Positions 20,364 through 30,838 of a DNA stretch of 64,000 nt are shown piece after piece. The DNA is from Pythium myriotylum (Eukaryota; Oomycota; Peronosporomycetes; Pythiales; Pythiaceae): the NCBI GenBank assembly GCA_023091665.1, contig JALJCQ010000022.1, forward strand, positions 1 through 64,000, written 5' to 3'. The position numbers and the translations under genes were made by a program. Position 1 is the stretch's first letter, and each line of letters begins with the position of its first letter. The notes under the pieces are model-generated. The model made no database searches. It was not told the DNA's origin and saw only the letters and a list, made by a program, of their open reading frames with translations.

Positions 20364-23300
20364 GCCCTCTTCGAGAAGAAGTCTCGCAAGGCGCTCGCGA
20401 TGATCTGTCTCGCGATGGAAGACTCGCAGCTCCCGCTGGTTCGGTCGGCGAGTGGTGCGCAAGATGCATGGTCAAGACTGGAAGAACACTTCGAGAAGAA
20501 GAGCCTTGCCAACAAGCTCTTTCTTCGTCGTCGTTTCTTCACGACCATGATGGAAGAAGGTGACGATGTGCTCACGCACATCAACAAGCTCAAGACCCTG
20601 GCGGAGCAACTCGACGCAGTCGGCGCTCCGGTCAGCGAAGACGACTTGGTGATCACGCTTCTCGGCAGTCTCAGCGAGTCGTACCAGTTCCTCATCACGG
20701 CGTTGGAGTCGCGTGTCGACGCGCTCACGTGGGAACTCGTGACGTCTCGGCTGCTCCATGAAGACATGAAGCGCAAGGAGCAAGGTGGCGACGGAGCCAC
20801 GCTTGGCCAAGCGTTCATGACAAGTGACGCGAAGCCCAAGGGCCGTGCAGTCAAGAAGACTGGCACGTGCAACTACTGCGGCAAGATCGGTCATTGGGCC
20901 GCGGAGTGCCACTCGCGTGTCAAGGACAACGGCAACGGCAACGGCAACTCCGGCGGCAACGGCAACGGCAACGGAAACGGAAACGGCAACCCTCGGCAAC
21001 GGTTCCAGCGAGCCAACCTTGCGCGAGATGAAGACCCCGGCGAGTACCTGTTCTCGGTCGGGAAGACCCAAGGCAAGTCGAGTCAATCCACGGCGTGGTT
21101 GGTCGACTCGGGTGCGACTCAGCACATGTCGCGAACCAAGCAGTTCATGATGAACTACAAGAAGATTGACCCAGTCGACGTGCATCTGGCCGATGATGGC
21201 ACGGTCCAAGCGGTTGGCGTGGGAGACATTCTCATGTCGATGAAGACTCCAAGCGGTGTCAAGAAGGGTTTGCTCACCAACGTGTGGCATATCCCCAAGC
21301 TCAGCCGCAACCTGTTCTCGGTCGGAAGATTCACGGAGGACGTTGCTCCCGTGACGTTCGACAAGGACGGTTGCTTCGTCGTTCTCAAGGGCGCCAAGCG
21401 GACCATCGGCACTCGTATCGGCAAGGGTCTGTTCAAGCTCAACATGTCTCCAGTGTCGATTGAAGCAGCCCACGCCGCCAGTACAAGACGAGGTCGCGCC
21501 ATGTCCAAGTCGTACCTCTGGCACCTCCGACTCGGTCACATCGGCTTCAGCGGTCTCGAAGCCATCGTCAAGAAGGACCTCGCCGACGGACTCGACATTG
21601 GGTCTGTGCAAGAGTGGGAGGTCTGTGAAGGCTGTGCACTCGGCAAGCTGACTCGCGTCAAGTTCCAGTCGGGCACGACCAAGCGGTCTGCGAATCTGCT
21701 TGACGTCGTGTACAGCGATGTGGCCGGCCCCATGAAGACTCCGACTTTCGGCGGCATGAAGTACTTTGCCACGTTCACCGACGACAAGTCTCGACTGTGC
21801 AAGTTGTACCTCATGCGGTCCAAGGACGAAGTCTACGAGAAGTTCGTCGAGTTCGTCAACTGGGCCGAGAACCAAACCGGTCGTCGAGTCAAGGTGCTTC
21901 GAACCGACGGCGGCGGCGAGTACCAGTCGGCCAAACTTGCCAAGTTCTGTCGCAAGCGTGGCATCGAGCACGACGTCACGCCGCCATACACGCCTCAGTT
22001 GAACGGTGTGGCGGAGCGCATGAACCGAACGATCGGTGAGTGTGGTCGTTGCAAGCTCCACCATGCCAACTTGTCCGACGAGTACTGGGGCGAAGCCGTC
22101 ATGACTGCAGTCGAAGTTCGCAACCGACTTCCGACCCGCGCTCAAGACTTGTACAAGTCGCCGTACGAAGAATGGAACGGGAAGAAGCCCTTGCTCGCCA
22201 ACTTCAAGGTGTTCGGCTGCCATGCGTACGTCCACGTGCCGAAGGAGAAGCGGTCGAAGTTCGCCGCCCGAGCCATCTTGTGTCGGTTCCTCGGCTACTC
22301 GGACCACGAGAAAGCGTATCGGTTTGAAGAAATCGCAACCGGCCGGATCGTCATCAGTCGAGACGCGCAGTTCATGGAAGACACGTTCGACGACGGCAAG
22401 CGCGAAGAACCCTGGAGCAAGTCCGTCGAGTTCCGCGACGATGAAGATGATGAAGATAAAGATGAAGCAACCGACAACCAAGATGATGAAGACATGGGTG
22501 AGCAGCCAGCCTCACCAGCACCAAGTCAGCGCAGCTACGAGCGACCGGAGTGGCAACAGGGCCAGCGGTCGCAGCGTCCAGCAGCACCAGCATCGGCCCA
22601 GCAGCCGAATGTCGACTACGCACCAGGGTCCAAACGCCACTCTCGCACGCACTCGCTCGAGAACCTGGCTGAACCGCCAGTTGAGAAGCGCTACGGGCGT
22701 GTTGGACGCACAAGTGGTGCGACTCCACCACCCACGCAAGGTCCAAGGACATCGCTCGAAGATCTGTCTGCACTGCTCACGTCGATCGAAGAGGAAGGCG
22801 TAGAAGATGAAGACGAAGAAGGCGAAGACGTGCAAGAACAAGGGGGAGAAGATCAAGATCAAGATCAAGATCACGAAGAGTTTGCTCTCGTTGTGAATTC
22901 AGGGGGAGAGTTGCCGACATCGTTCAAGTCGGCGATGGAATCCGACGACGCCAGCAACTGGAAGGAAGCCTGCGACTCCGAGCTCGAGTCGCTCAAGAAG
23001 AACGAGACCTGGGACCTAGTCCCTTTGCCAGCCGGACGCAAGGCCATCACCAGCAAGTGGGTGTTCAAGGTCAAGGAAACCGCCGAAGGACTCGTCGAGC
23101 GGTACAAGGCTCGACTCGTTGCCAAGGGGTTCCTGCAGAAGTACGGCATCGACTTCGAAGAGACGTTCGCACCCGTCGCCAAGTTCACGTCGATCCGCAC
23201 CATCCTCAGCATCGCCGCTCGACACAAGCTCATGATCCATCAGATGGATGTCAAGACGGCGTTCCTGAACGGCAACCTCGACGAAGAAATCTACATGAAG

Positions 23301-23543
23301 CAGCCCGAAGGCTTCGTCGACCAGCGCCACCCCGACTACGTGTGCAAGCTCAAGCGCTCGCTCTACGGTCTCAAGCAGTCGCCACGCATGTGGAACCAGA
23401 CCATCGACGCCTTCATGCGCAAGGTCGGCTTCACCAAGTGCGAGATGGACCACTGCGTGTACGTCAAGCGGAGCGGCTCAGCGATGATCTTCGTGGTTGT
23501 TGAAGATGATGCGCCTCGAACCCCGCGTCATCATTCCAGTTGA
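20364..23543 (+). pseudogene. Family A fragment, mid-gag to mid-RT, plus strand
   Basis: This open frame enters at GCCCTCTTC in Gag (first internal ATG 20400) and runs through CCHC knuckle, NG spacer, protease, integrase (NGKKPLL/FAARAIL subtype, NGVAERMNR present) and most of RT. It is cut by an LTR at 23498 after SAMIFVV, so the YVDD motif and RNase H are missing. The frame then reads 15 codons of LTR to a stop at 23541-23543. One substitution (K to E, LFEKKS) lies next to the breakpoint. It is inactive because the RT catalytic motif is absent. Confidence 0.93.
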
Positions 23544-23856
23544 AGCTCGGCAGTTGAAGCTCGGCTGTAGAAGATTCTCCTGCAGAAGATTCTCCGTGGA
23601 AGATTCGACATGTGGAAGATTCGACATGTGGAAGATTCTCCGTCTGGTTCTGGTTTGAATCCAGTGCCACCCATCGACTTCGTTGAAGTATCCACGAAGT
23701 CAGTTTATGTTTGCATATGTTTACGATAGGTAGGACATACATATGATTACGGTAGCGTAGGACACACACAGACGGCTTAGAGGTAGCAGTAGCGAACTAA
23801 GTCCCGATCAATTCACTTTGCATTTTGCATCCCACCAACCAAGCGACCTTTCAACA
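23498..23856 (+). repeat. Family A LTR (+) between two truncated plus-strand fragments
   Basis: 359 bp. The left flank ends GTGGT (23493-23497) in RT and the right flank starts GATGG (23857-23861) in Gag. It joins two copies truncated at opposite ends, as expected if LTR-LTR exchange followed independent insertions. Confidence 0.95.
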
Positions 23857-23857
23857 G

Positions 23858-26131
23858 ATGGAAGACTCGCAGCTCCCGCTGGTTCGGTCGGCGAGTGGTG
23901 CGCAAGATGCATGGTCAAGACTGGAAGAACACTTCGAGAAGAAGAGCCTTGCCAACAAGCTCTTTCTTCGTCGTCGTTTCTTCACGACCATGATGGAAGA
24001 AGGTGACGATGTGCTCACGCACATCAACAAGCTCAAGACCCTGGCCGAGCAACTCGACGCAGTCGGCGCTCCGGTCAGCGAAGACGACTTGGTGATCACG
24101 CTTCTCGGCAGTCTCAGCGAGTCGTACCAGTTCCTCATCACGGCGTTGGAGTCGCGTGTCGACGCGCTCACGTGGGAACTCGTGACGTCTCGGCTGCTCC
24201 ATGAAGACATGAAGCGCAAGGAGCAAGGTGGCGACGGAGCCACGCTTGGCCAAGCGTTCATGACAAGTGACGCGAAGCCCAAGGGCCGTGCAGTCAAGAA
24301 GACTGGCACGTGCAACTACTGCGGCAAGATCGGTCATTGGGCCGCGGAGTGCCACTCGCGTGTCAAGGACAACGGCAACGGCAACGGCAACTCCGGCGGC
24401 AACGGCAACGGCAACGGAAACGGAAACGGCAACCCTCGGCAACGGTTCCAGCGAGCCAACCTTGCGCGAGATGAAGACCCCGGCGAGTACCTGTTCTCGG
24501 TCGGGAAGACCCAAGGCAAGTCGAGTCAATCCACGGCGTGGTTGGTCGACTCGGGTGCGACTCAGCACATGTCGCGAACCAAGCAGTTCATGATGAACTA
24601 CAAGAAGATTGACCCAGTCGACGTGCATCTGGCCGATGATGGCACGGTCCAAGCGGTTGGCGTGGGAGACATTCTCATGTCGATGAAGACTCCAAGTGGT
24701 GTCAAGAAGGGTTTGCTCACCAACGTGTGGCATATCCCCAAGCTCAGCCGCAACCTGTTCTCGGTCGGAAGATTCACGGAGGACGTTGCTCCCGTGACGT
24801 TCGACAAGGACGGTTGCTTCGTCGTTCTCAAGGGCGCCAAGCGGACCATCGGCACTCGTATCGGCAAGGGTCTGTTCAAGCTCAACATGTCTCCAGTGTC
24901 GACTGAAGCAGCCCACGCCACCAGTACAAGACGAGGTCGCGCCATGTCCAAGTCGTACCTCTGGCACCTCCGACTCGGTCACATCGGCTTCAGCGGTCTC
25001 GAAGCCATCGTCAAGAAGGACCTCGCCGACGGACTCGACATTGGGTCTGTGCAAGAGTGGGAGGTCTGTGAAGGCTGTGCACTCGGCAAGCTGACTCGCG
25101 TCAAGTTCCAGTCGGGCACGACCAAGCGGTCTGCGAATCTGCTTGACGTCGTGTACAGCGATGTGGCCGGCCCCATGAAGACTCCGACTTTCGGCGGCAT
25201 GAAGTACTTTGCCACCTTCACCGACGACAAGTCTCGACTGTGCAAGTTGTACCTCATGCGGTCCAAGGACGAAGTCTACGAGAAGTTCGTCGAGTTCGTC
25301 AACTGGGCCGAGAACCAAACCGGTCGTCGAGTCAAGGTGCTTCGAACCGACGGCGGCGGCGAGTACCAGTCGGCCAAACTTGCCAAGTTCTGTCGCAAGC
25401 GTGGCATCGAGCACGACGTCACGCCGCCATACACGCCTCAGTTGAACGGTGTGGCGGAGCGCATGAACCGAACCATCGGTGAGTGTGGTCGTTGCAAGCT
25501 CCACCATGCCAACTTGTCCGACGAGTACTGGGGCGAAGCCGTCATGACTGCAGTCGAAGTTCGCAACCGACTTCCGACCCGCGCTCAAGACTTGTACAAG
25601 TCGCCGTACGAAGAATGGAACGGGAAGAAGCCCTTGCTCGCCAACTTCAAGGTGTTCGGCTGCCATGCGTACGTCCACGTGCCGAAGGAGAAGCGGTCGA
25701 AGTTCGCCGCCCGAGCCATCTTGTGTCGGTTCCTCGGCTACTCGGACCACGAGAAAGCGTATCGGTTTGAAGAAATCGCAACCGGCCGGATCGTCATCAG
25801 TCGAGACGCGCAGTTCATGGAAGACACGTTCGACGACGGCAAGCGCGAAGAACCCTGGAGCAAGTCCGTCGAGTTCCGCGACGATGAAGATGATGAAGAT
25901 AAAGATGAAGCAACCGACAACCAAGATGATGAAGACATGGGTGAGCAGCCAGCCTCACCAGCACCAAGTCAGCGCAGCTACGAGCGACCGGAGTGGCAAC
26001 AGGGCCAGCGGTCGCAGCGTCCAGCAGCACCAGCATCGGCCCAGCAGCCGAATGTCGACTACGCACCAGGGTCCAAACGCCACTCTCGCACGCACTCGCT
26101 CGAGAACCTGGCTGAACCGCCAGTTGAGAAG
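23858..26131 (+). pseudogene. Family A fragment (mid-gag to integrase tail), left part of a copy split by family B
   Basis: The frame opens at MEDSQLPLV directly after an LTR and contains CCHC knuckle, NG spacer, protease, integrase (NGKKPLL/FAARAIL) and most of the acidic/Pro-rich tail. It is interrupted between codons at 26131 by the family B element and resumes at 30839 after the AGAAG duplication. Apart from the B insertion the fragment has the same two breakpoints as the inverted fragment 32618-35950, but lacks the latter's 33-bp tail deletion. It has no Gag N-terminus. Confidence 0.93.
26127..26131. repeat. Target-site duplication of family B, left copy (AGAAG)
   Basis: Perfect 5-bp match to 30834-30838. 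It defines the exact ends of the family B insertion. Confidence 0.95.
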
Positions 26132-26486
26132 TATTATGGGTACAATGTGTCACAACATCTTGAAGTTGAAGTTCAAGTTGTGGAAGATTCAACTGTAGAA
26201 AATTCTCATGTGGAAGATTCCCATGTAGAAAATTCTCAGGTGGAAAGTTCTCCATCTAGTTCTGGGTTGAACCCAGTTCAACCCATCAACTTTGTTGAAG
26301 TACCCACGAAGTGTGTATACCTCTGCATATGATTACGATAGGTAGGACATGCATATGTTTATGGTAGCGTAGGACACAAGACGGCTTAGAGGTAGCGACA
26401 GCGAACTAAGTCCCGATCAATTCACTCTGCATTTTGCCAAGCTTCAGTCAAGTCCACTCCTCTTCTCGACTTCGTGACCTTTAATA
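26132..26486 (+). repeat. Family B 5' LTR (TATTA...TAATA)
   Basis: 355 bp, apparently identical base for base to the 3' LTR at 30479-30833. The termini TATTA/TAATA form a 5-bp inverted repeat and lack the usual TG...CA. It contains five GAAnnTTC motifs at exact 15-bp intervals (starts 26183, 26198, 26213, 26228, 26243). Its last ~200 bp strongly resemble the family A LTR, although the termini do not. Confidence 0.95.
26422..26437 (+). promoter_or_regulatory. Initiator/FPR core promoter in the family B LTR
   Basis: TCACTCTGCATTTTGC matches the same oomycete initiator consensus as the family A LTR, differing from it by one pyrimidine. A start near 26424 would leave about 63 nt of R-U5. Confidence 0.7.
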
Positions 26487-26501
26487 GGTTATGAGCCCAA
26501 G
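26487..26501 (+). promoter_or_regulatory. Family B primer-binding site (initiator tRNA-Met anticodon arm)
   Basis: GGTTATGAGCCCAAG directly follows the LTR and is identical to the family A site. Its ATG at 26491-26493 is the first codon of the polyprotein. Confidence 0.8.
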
Positions 26502-29500
26502 TACCATGACGGACAAGACAAAGACTCTCGTTGACAAGTTCCGTGGCGACAACTACGCTTCGTGGGCACGCTACATGCGAGGCGTGTTCCTAACCAAGTC
26601 GGTGTGGAATGTCGTGAACATCAACGAGACGCCGACGTTCTCGGACCCGCGGATCAAGGACGAATACATCAGGACCAACAACATCGCGTTCGGCCTGATG
26701 CTCCTCCATATCGACGCGGAGTACCACCACATCGTCGACGACTGTGAAGAAGCTCATGTGGCATGGAAGCGACTCCGTTCGTTGTACGAAGGGTCGCAGA
26801 AGGCGGGTCGAATCTACTTGAAGCGTCAGCTCTTTAGTATGGAGATGAAGGAAGGCGCGAATGTGTTGCATCACTGCAACGAGATCCTCAACATCCACGC
26901 CAAGCTTGTGGCCATCGGCGCGAAGATGGAGGACGAAGATGTGGCAATTTGTCTGCTGCGCAGTTTGCCTAAGAGCTATGAGAACGTGGTTCTGCACATC
27001 GAGATGAGCAATGCCGACTTGAGAACTAAAGAAGTGATCAAGGCTCTCACGAACGAGCACGTGAAGCGTGCCGGCGAGATGAAGACTGCAGCCACCAAGC
27101 TCGACGACCAAGCCAAGGCGTTTGTGTCGGAGCAAGACACTCGTGTATGCTCGCACTGCGGCAAGACTGGTCACTTAGTTGACCGTTGTTGGGCCAAGAA
27201 CAAGCAAGAAGGTCGCAAATTCGGCAGTGGTCGCTTTGGCGGAAAACGCGCGAACCACGTACAACGCGACTATGAAGAAGACGATGACGCCATCGCCTTC
27301 GCTGTATCAATGGAGGCCAGTATAGCGCCGGACACTTCCATGATTGGGAAGTGGGCGATTGACAGTGGTGCCACGCACCATGTCTGTAACGACCGCTCGA
27401 TGTTTGCCAGTTTGGCTGAGGGCGACCACGGTGAACTTGTGGTCGCGGAAGGAACGAAGACCAAGATCCTCGGCGTTGGCACAGTGCACGAGCGCGCTAT
27501 CATTCACGGCGGACAAGTTCGTGACCTCGAACTCCGCGACGTATTATACGTACCAGGAATCAAGAAGAATCTGCTTTCAATCCCGCAGATCAACAAGTCA
27601 GGCAAGTTTCGCGTTGTCTTCGAAGGGCCTGCAATGAGCGTATTCGACAAAAGGTCGCGGAAGGTCGTCGCGACTGCTCAACTTGCGTTCGGGTTGTTTT
27701 GGCTCCGCTCATTCCCGCGCGCCACTTCGCCTTCAGCTTTGACAATCTCGGCGGACCGCGCAATCTCGATCCTGCACGAGCGCATGGGTCATGCATCGAC
27801 TCCGTTGTTGCGCTTGTTGCTCGACAAGTCAATGGTGAAGGACGCGGATCTGCCTACGAGCACCAAAGCTACACCGATGTGCCAAGGGTGCCAGCAAGGC
27901 AAAATGGTCCAGAAGCCATTCAAGTCCAACACCGAGAAGCGCAAGTTTCAACCGTTCGAACTCATCCATCTCGACCTTTGTGGCCCGATGGAGGTCGACA
28001 GCATCGGCGGCAGCAAGTATTTGCTCCTGATCGTGGACGAATCCAGTGGTTTGGTGCACGGTTCATGCATTGCGTCCAAGTCAGACTGCAGTGCACTGAT
28101 CATCAAATTCATCAAGCAAGTCAGCAACCAGTTTGATCGCCGTGTCAAGTTTGTACGTCACGACGGAGCCAAAGAATTTGCTACGAGTGCAATCAAGGCG
28201 TTCTATGCTGACCAAGGCATCGAGCAGCAAGTCACTGTGCCATACGCGCACCAAACCAACAGTACGGCCGAGCGCAACATCCGAAGTATCGTCACGATGG
28301 GTCGCAGCATGCTCCATCATGCTGGTTTGGACAAAATCTTCTGGGCAGAAGCAGCAATGACCGCGATCTACATCAAGAATCGCTTGCCATCACCGAAGTC
28401 CAACGACAAGACACCGTATGAACTGGTCTACGGTGAGAAACCTAGCATCAAGCACATGCGCGTCTTCGGCTGTCTCGCGTTCGTACTCACACCAAGTGAG
28501 ATGCGCAAGAAATGGGATGCCAAGTCTCGCCCTGGCCTATTCGTCGGTTATCAAGAGTCATCAAAAGCGTATCGGATCTTCGACATTGAAGCTAACAAGA
28601 TCGTCATCAGTCGCGACGTCAATTTCGACGAGACCAAGCCCGGCGGCTGGTACCTCGAAAACACTACATCAGGCATGGACGACTTGCTGGAACGACTCGA
28701 TGACATCGACAACGAAGGTGGTCTCAACTTGGCCAATTTCAAGTACAGTGGCAAACGCCGCTCAGGTGCCCCACAACCAGTTGACCCAATGCAATCCGAC
28801 GCAGACGATGAAGCAAGCGGTTCGGAAAGTGTTCGAAGATCAACCCGACGACGAATGTCCCCAGTCGAGTGGTGGCGTGCAAGTGCGAACCTGACAGAGA
28901 CCAGCGATTTCACTGAACCAAACACGTATGAAGAGGCCGTCAGTGGCCCAGATCAAGAACACTGGAAGCGTGCGATTACTGCCGAGTTACGATCTATGCA
29001 AGAACGAGAAGTGTTCTCACCAGCCAAGCTTCCAAACGGCGAACGAGCGATCGACGCCAAGTGGGTGTTCAAGATCAAAAGACGTGCCGATGGTTCGATC
29101 GACAAGTACAAGGCTCGACTTGTGGCTCGAGGATTCAAGCAGAAGTACGGTATCGACTACACCGAGACGTTTGCACCAGTATTCAAGTACACGACTCTTC
29201 GCATGATGATTGCACTAGCAAAGTCATTCGGTTGGCCTGTTGAGCAACTCGACGTCGTAACTGCTTTCCTTTATGGCGTGATGAAGGAACAAGTATTCAT
29301 CCGGACTCCCGAAGGCATGGAACTCGAGCGAGGCTACGACTGTCTCAAGCTACTCAAGTCCATCTACGGACTAAAACAGGCGTCTCGGGTCTGGAACGAA
29401 ACCTTCGACGAGTACGTACGATCGATCGGCTTCAACGCATCCAAGTCCGATCCGTGTCTGTACATCAAGTGTATCGATGGCCAGTGTGTGCTCCTACTCG

Positions 29501-30471
29501 TCTACGTTGACGATGTGATCATTACTGGAAGTTCGCCTGACCTGATCACGGACGTGAAGTCACAACTCAAGACGCGATTCGAGATGACCGACAATGGTCC
29601 ATGCAAGTTTGTCCTCGGCATCGAACTCGTCGACAATGCAGATGGTTCGGTTACTCTGTGCCAGCGCCGTTACATCAGTGACATCTTAAAGCGCTTCAAC
29701 ATGGAAGACTGCAAGCCGGTAGCAAGCCCAGTTGACGTCAGTACCAAGCTCACCACGACGAATGAAGACGATGTGCCGGTCACCAATGCCCCATACCGCG
29801 AGGCAGTTGGTGCACTGATGCATGTAATGTGTGCCACTCGACCTGACATTGCATTCGCCGTGGGAATGGTCTCGCGATTCATGGAAGCGCCCCATGAAGT
29901 CCATTGGATTGCCGTCAAGCGCATCTTCCGTTACCTCCAAGGCACCAAGTCGCACGGGATTCGATTCACTACAGACCCGGACATGAAGTTTGCTGGCTAC
30001 TCCGATGCCGATTGGGCCGGTGACATATCAGACCGCAAGTCAACATCCGGCTACGTGTTTACACTTGCCGGCGGACCCATTAGCTGGGGATCCAAGAAGC
30101 AATCAAGTGTCTCCCTATCTACAAGCGAAGCCGAGTACATCGCATTGAGTCTCGCAATTCAAGAGGGCAAGTGGGTCCATCGCCTACTGTGTGAAGCATT
30201 GGACGCTGCACAAGTCCCAAGTCCGAAGTTGGTGATTCTTGAAGACAACCAGTCATGCATCAAGATGACCAAGAACCCAGTAAACCATGGTCGTGCCAAG
30301 CACATCGACATCAAATACCACCACATTCGTGATGAAGTCAAGTCCGGGGAAGTCGAAGTAAAGTACTGCCCAAGCTCAACCATGAACGCCGACTTGCTCA
30401 CGAAGGGTCTACCCGGTCCCCGTCACCAAGAGCTCACTCAAGCCCTCGGAATTCAAGGCTGTGACCATTGA
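26491..30471 (+). CDS. gag-pol: Family B gag-pol polyprotein, intact
   Basis: 1,326 codons ending at TGA 30469-30471, just at the polypurine tract. Gag (about 1-215) has a UBN2-like start (KFRGDNYASW). It is followed by a CCHC knuckle at 220-233 (CSHCGKTGHLVDRC), protease DSGA at 291-294, GAG-pre-integrase (LHERMGHAS... CQGCQQGK), integrase D495, D558, E594 (35-residue spacing), RT with YVDD at 1005-1008, and RNase H D1172, E1213, D1252. The family A NG-rich spacer is absent. The integrase-RT linker is shorter and contains a basic RRSTRRR stretch. The chosen start lies in the primer-binding site; a second ATG at 26506 (MTDKTK) is an alternative. All catalytic motifs are intact, so the element may be autonomous. 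Confidence 0.96.
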   Translation: MSPSTMTDKTKTLVDKFRGDNYASWARYMRGVFLTKSVWNVVNINETPTFSDPRIKDEYIRTNNIAFGLMLLHIDAEYHHIVDDCEEAHVAWKRLRSLYEGSQKAGRIYLKRQLFSMEMKEGANVLHHCNEILNIHAKLVAIGAKMEDEDVAICLLRSLPKSYENVVLHIEMSNADLRTKEVIKALTNEHVKRAGEMKTAATKLDDQAKAFVSEQDTRVCSHCGKTGHLVDRCWAKNKQEGRKFGSGRFGGKRANHVQRDYEEDDDAIAFAVSMEASIAPDTSMIGKWAIDSGATHHVCNDRSMFASLAEGDHGELVVAEGTKTKILGVGTVHERAIIHGGQVRDLELRDVLYVPGIKKNLLSIPQINKSGKFRVVFEGPAMSVFDKRSRKVVATAQLAFGLFWLRSFPRATSPSALTISADRAISILHERMGHASTPLLRLLLDKSMVKDADLPTSTKATPMCQGCQQGKMVQKPFKSNTEKRKFQPFELIHLDLCGPMEVDSIGGSKYLLLIVDESSGLVHGSCIASKSDCSALIIKFIKQVSNQFDRRVKFVRHDGAKEFATSAIKAFYADQGIEQQVTVPYAHQTNSTAERNIRSIVTMGRSMLHHAGLDKIFWAEAAMTAIYIKNRLPSPKSNDKTPYELVYGEKPSIKHMRVFGCLAFVLTPSEMRKKWDAKSRPGLFVGYQESSKAYRIFDIEANKIVISRDVNFDETKPGGWYLENTTSGMDDLLERLDDIDNEGGLNLANFKYSGKRRSGAPQPVDPMQSDADDEASGSESVRRSTRRRMSPVEWWRASANLTETSDFTEPNTYEEAVSGPDQEHWKRAITAELRSMQEREVFSPAKLPNGERAIDAKWVFKIKRRADGSIDKYKARLVARGFKQKYGIDYTETFAPVFKYTTLRMMIALAKSFGWPVEQLDVVTAFLYGVMKEQVFIRTPEGMELERGYDCLKLLKSIYGLKQASRVWNETFDEYVRSIGFNASKSDPCLYIKCIDGQCVLLLVYVDDVIITGSSPDLITDVKSQLKTRFEMTDNGPCKFVLGIELVDNADGSVTLCQRRYISDILKRFNMEDCKPVASPVDVSTKLTTTNEDDVPVTNAPYREAVGALMHVMCATRPDIAFAVGMVSRFMEAPHEVHWIAVKRIFRYLQGTKSHGIRFTTDPDMKFAGYSDADWAGDISDRKSTSGYVFTLAGGPISWGSKKQSSVSLSTSEAEYIALSLAIQEGKWVHRLLCEALDAAQVPSPKLVILEDNQSCIKMTKNPVNHGRAKHIDIKYHHIRDEVKSGEVEVKYCPSSTMNADLLTKGLPGPRHQELTQALGIQGCDH

Positions 30472-30478
30472 GGGGGGC
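30471..30478 (+). promoter_or_regulatory. Family B polypurine tract
   Basis: AGGGGGGC directly precedes the 3' LTR and overlaps the last base of the stop codon. It is the expected position of the plus-strand primer. Confidence 0.8.
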
Positions 30479-30833
30479 TATTATGGGTACAATGTGTCAC
30501 AACATCTTGAAGTTGAAGTTCAAGTTGTGGAAGATTCAACTGTAGAAAATTCTCATGTGGAAGATTCCCATGTAGAAAATTCTCAGGTGGAAAGTTCTCC
30601 ATCTAGTTCTGGGTTGAACCCAGTTCAACCCATCAACTTTGTTGAAGTACCCACGAAGTGTGTATACCTCTGCATATGATTACGATAGGTAGGACATGCA
30701 TATGTTTATGGTAGCGTAGGACACAAGACGGCTTAGAGGTAGCGACAGCGAACTAAGTCCCGATCAATTCACTCTGCATTTTGCCAAGCTTCAGTCAAGT
30801 CCACTCCTCTTCTCGACTTCGTGACCTTTAATA
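30479..30833 (+). repeat. Family B 3' LTR
   Basis: 355 bp, with no difference from the 5' LTR found on reading. It is followed by AGAAG. Confidence 0.95.
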
Positions 30834-30838
30834 AGAAG
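30834..30838. repeat. Target-site duplication of family B, right copy (AGAAG)
   Basis: Perfect match to 26127-26131. The interrupted family A codons resume at 30839 in frame. Confidence 0.95.

Larger units (their letters stand above)
26132..30833 (+). mobile_element. Complete family B Ty1/copia retrotransposon, nested in a family A copy
   Basis: 4,702 bp: 5' LTR 26132-26486, primer-binding site from 26487, gag-pol 26491-30471, polypurine tract 30471-30478, 3' LTR 30479-30833. It is bracketed by AGAAG duplications. Identical LTRs, an intact ORF and a perfect target duplication all indicate a recent insertion. Codon use is less GC-rich at third positions than in family A, so this is a separate lineage. 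Confidence 0.96.
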
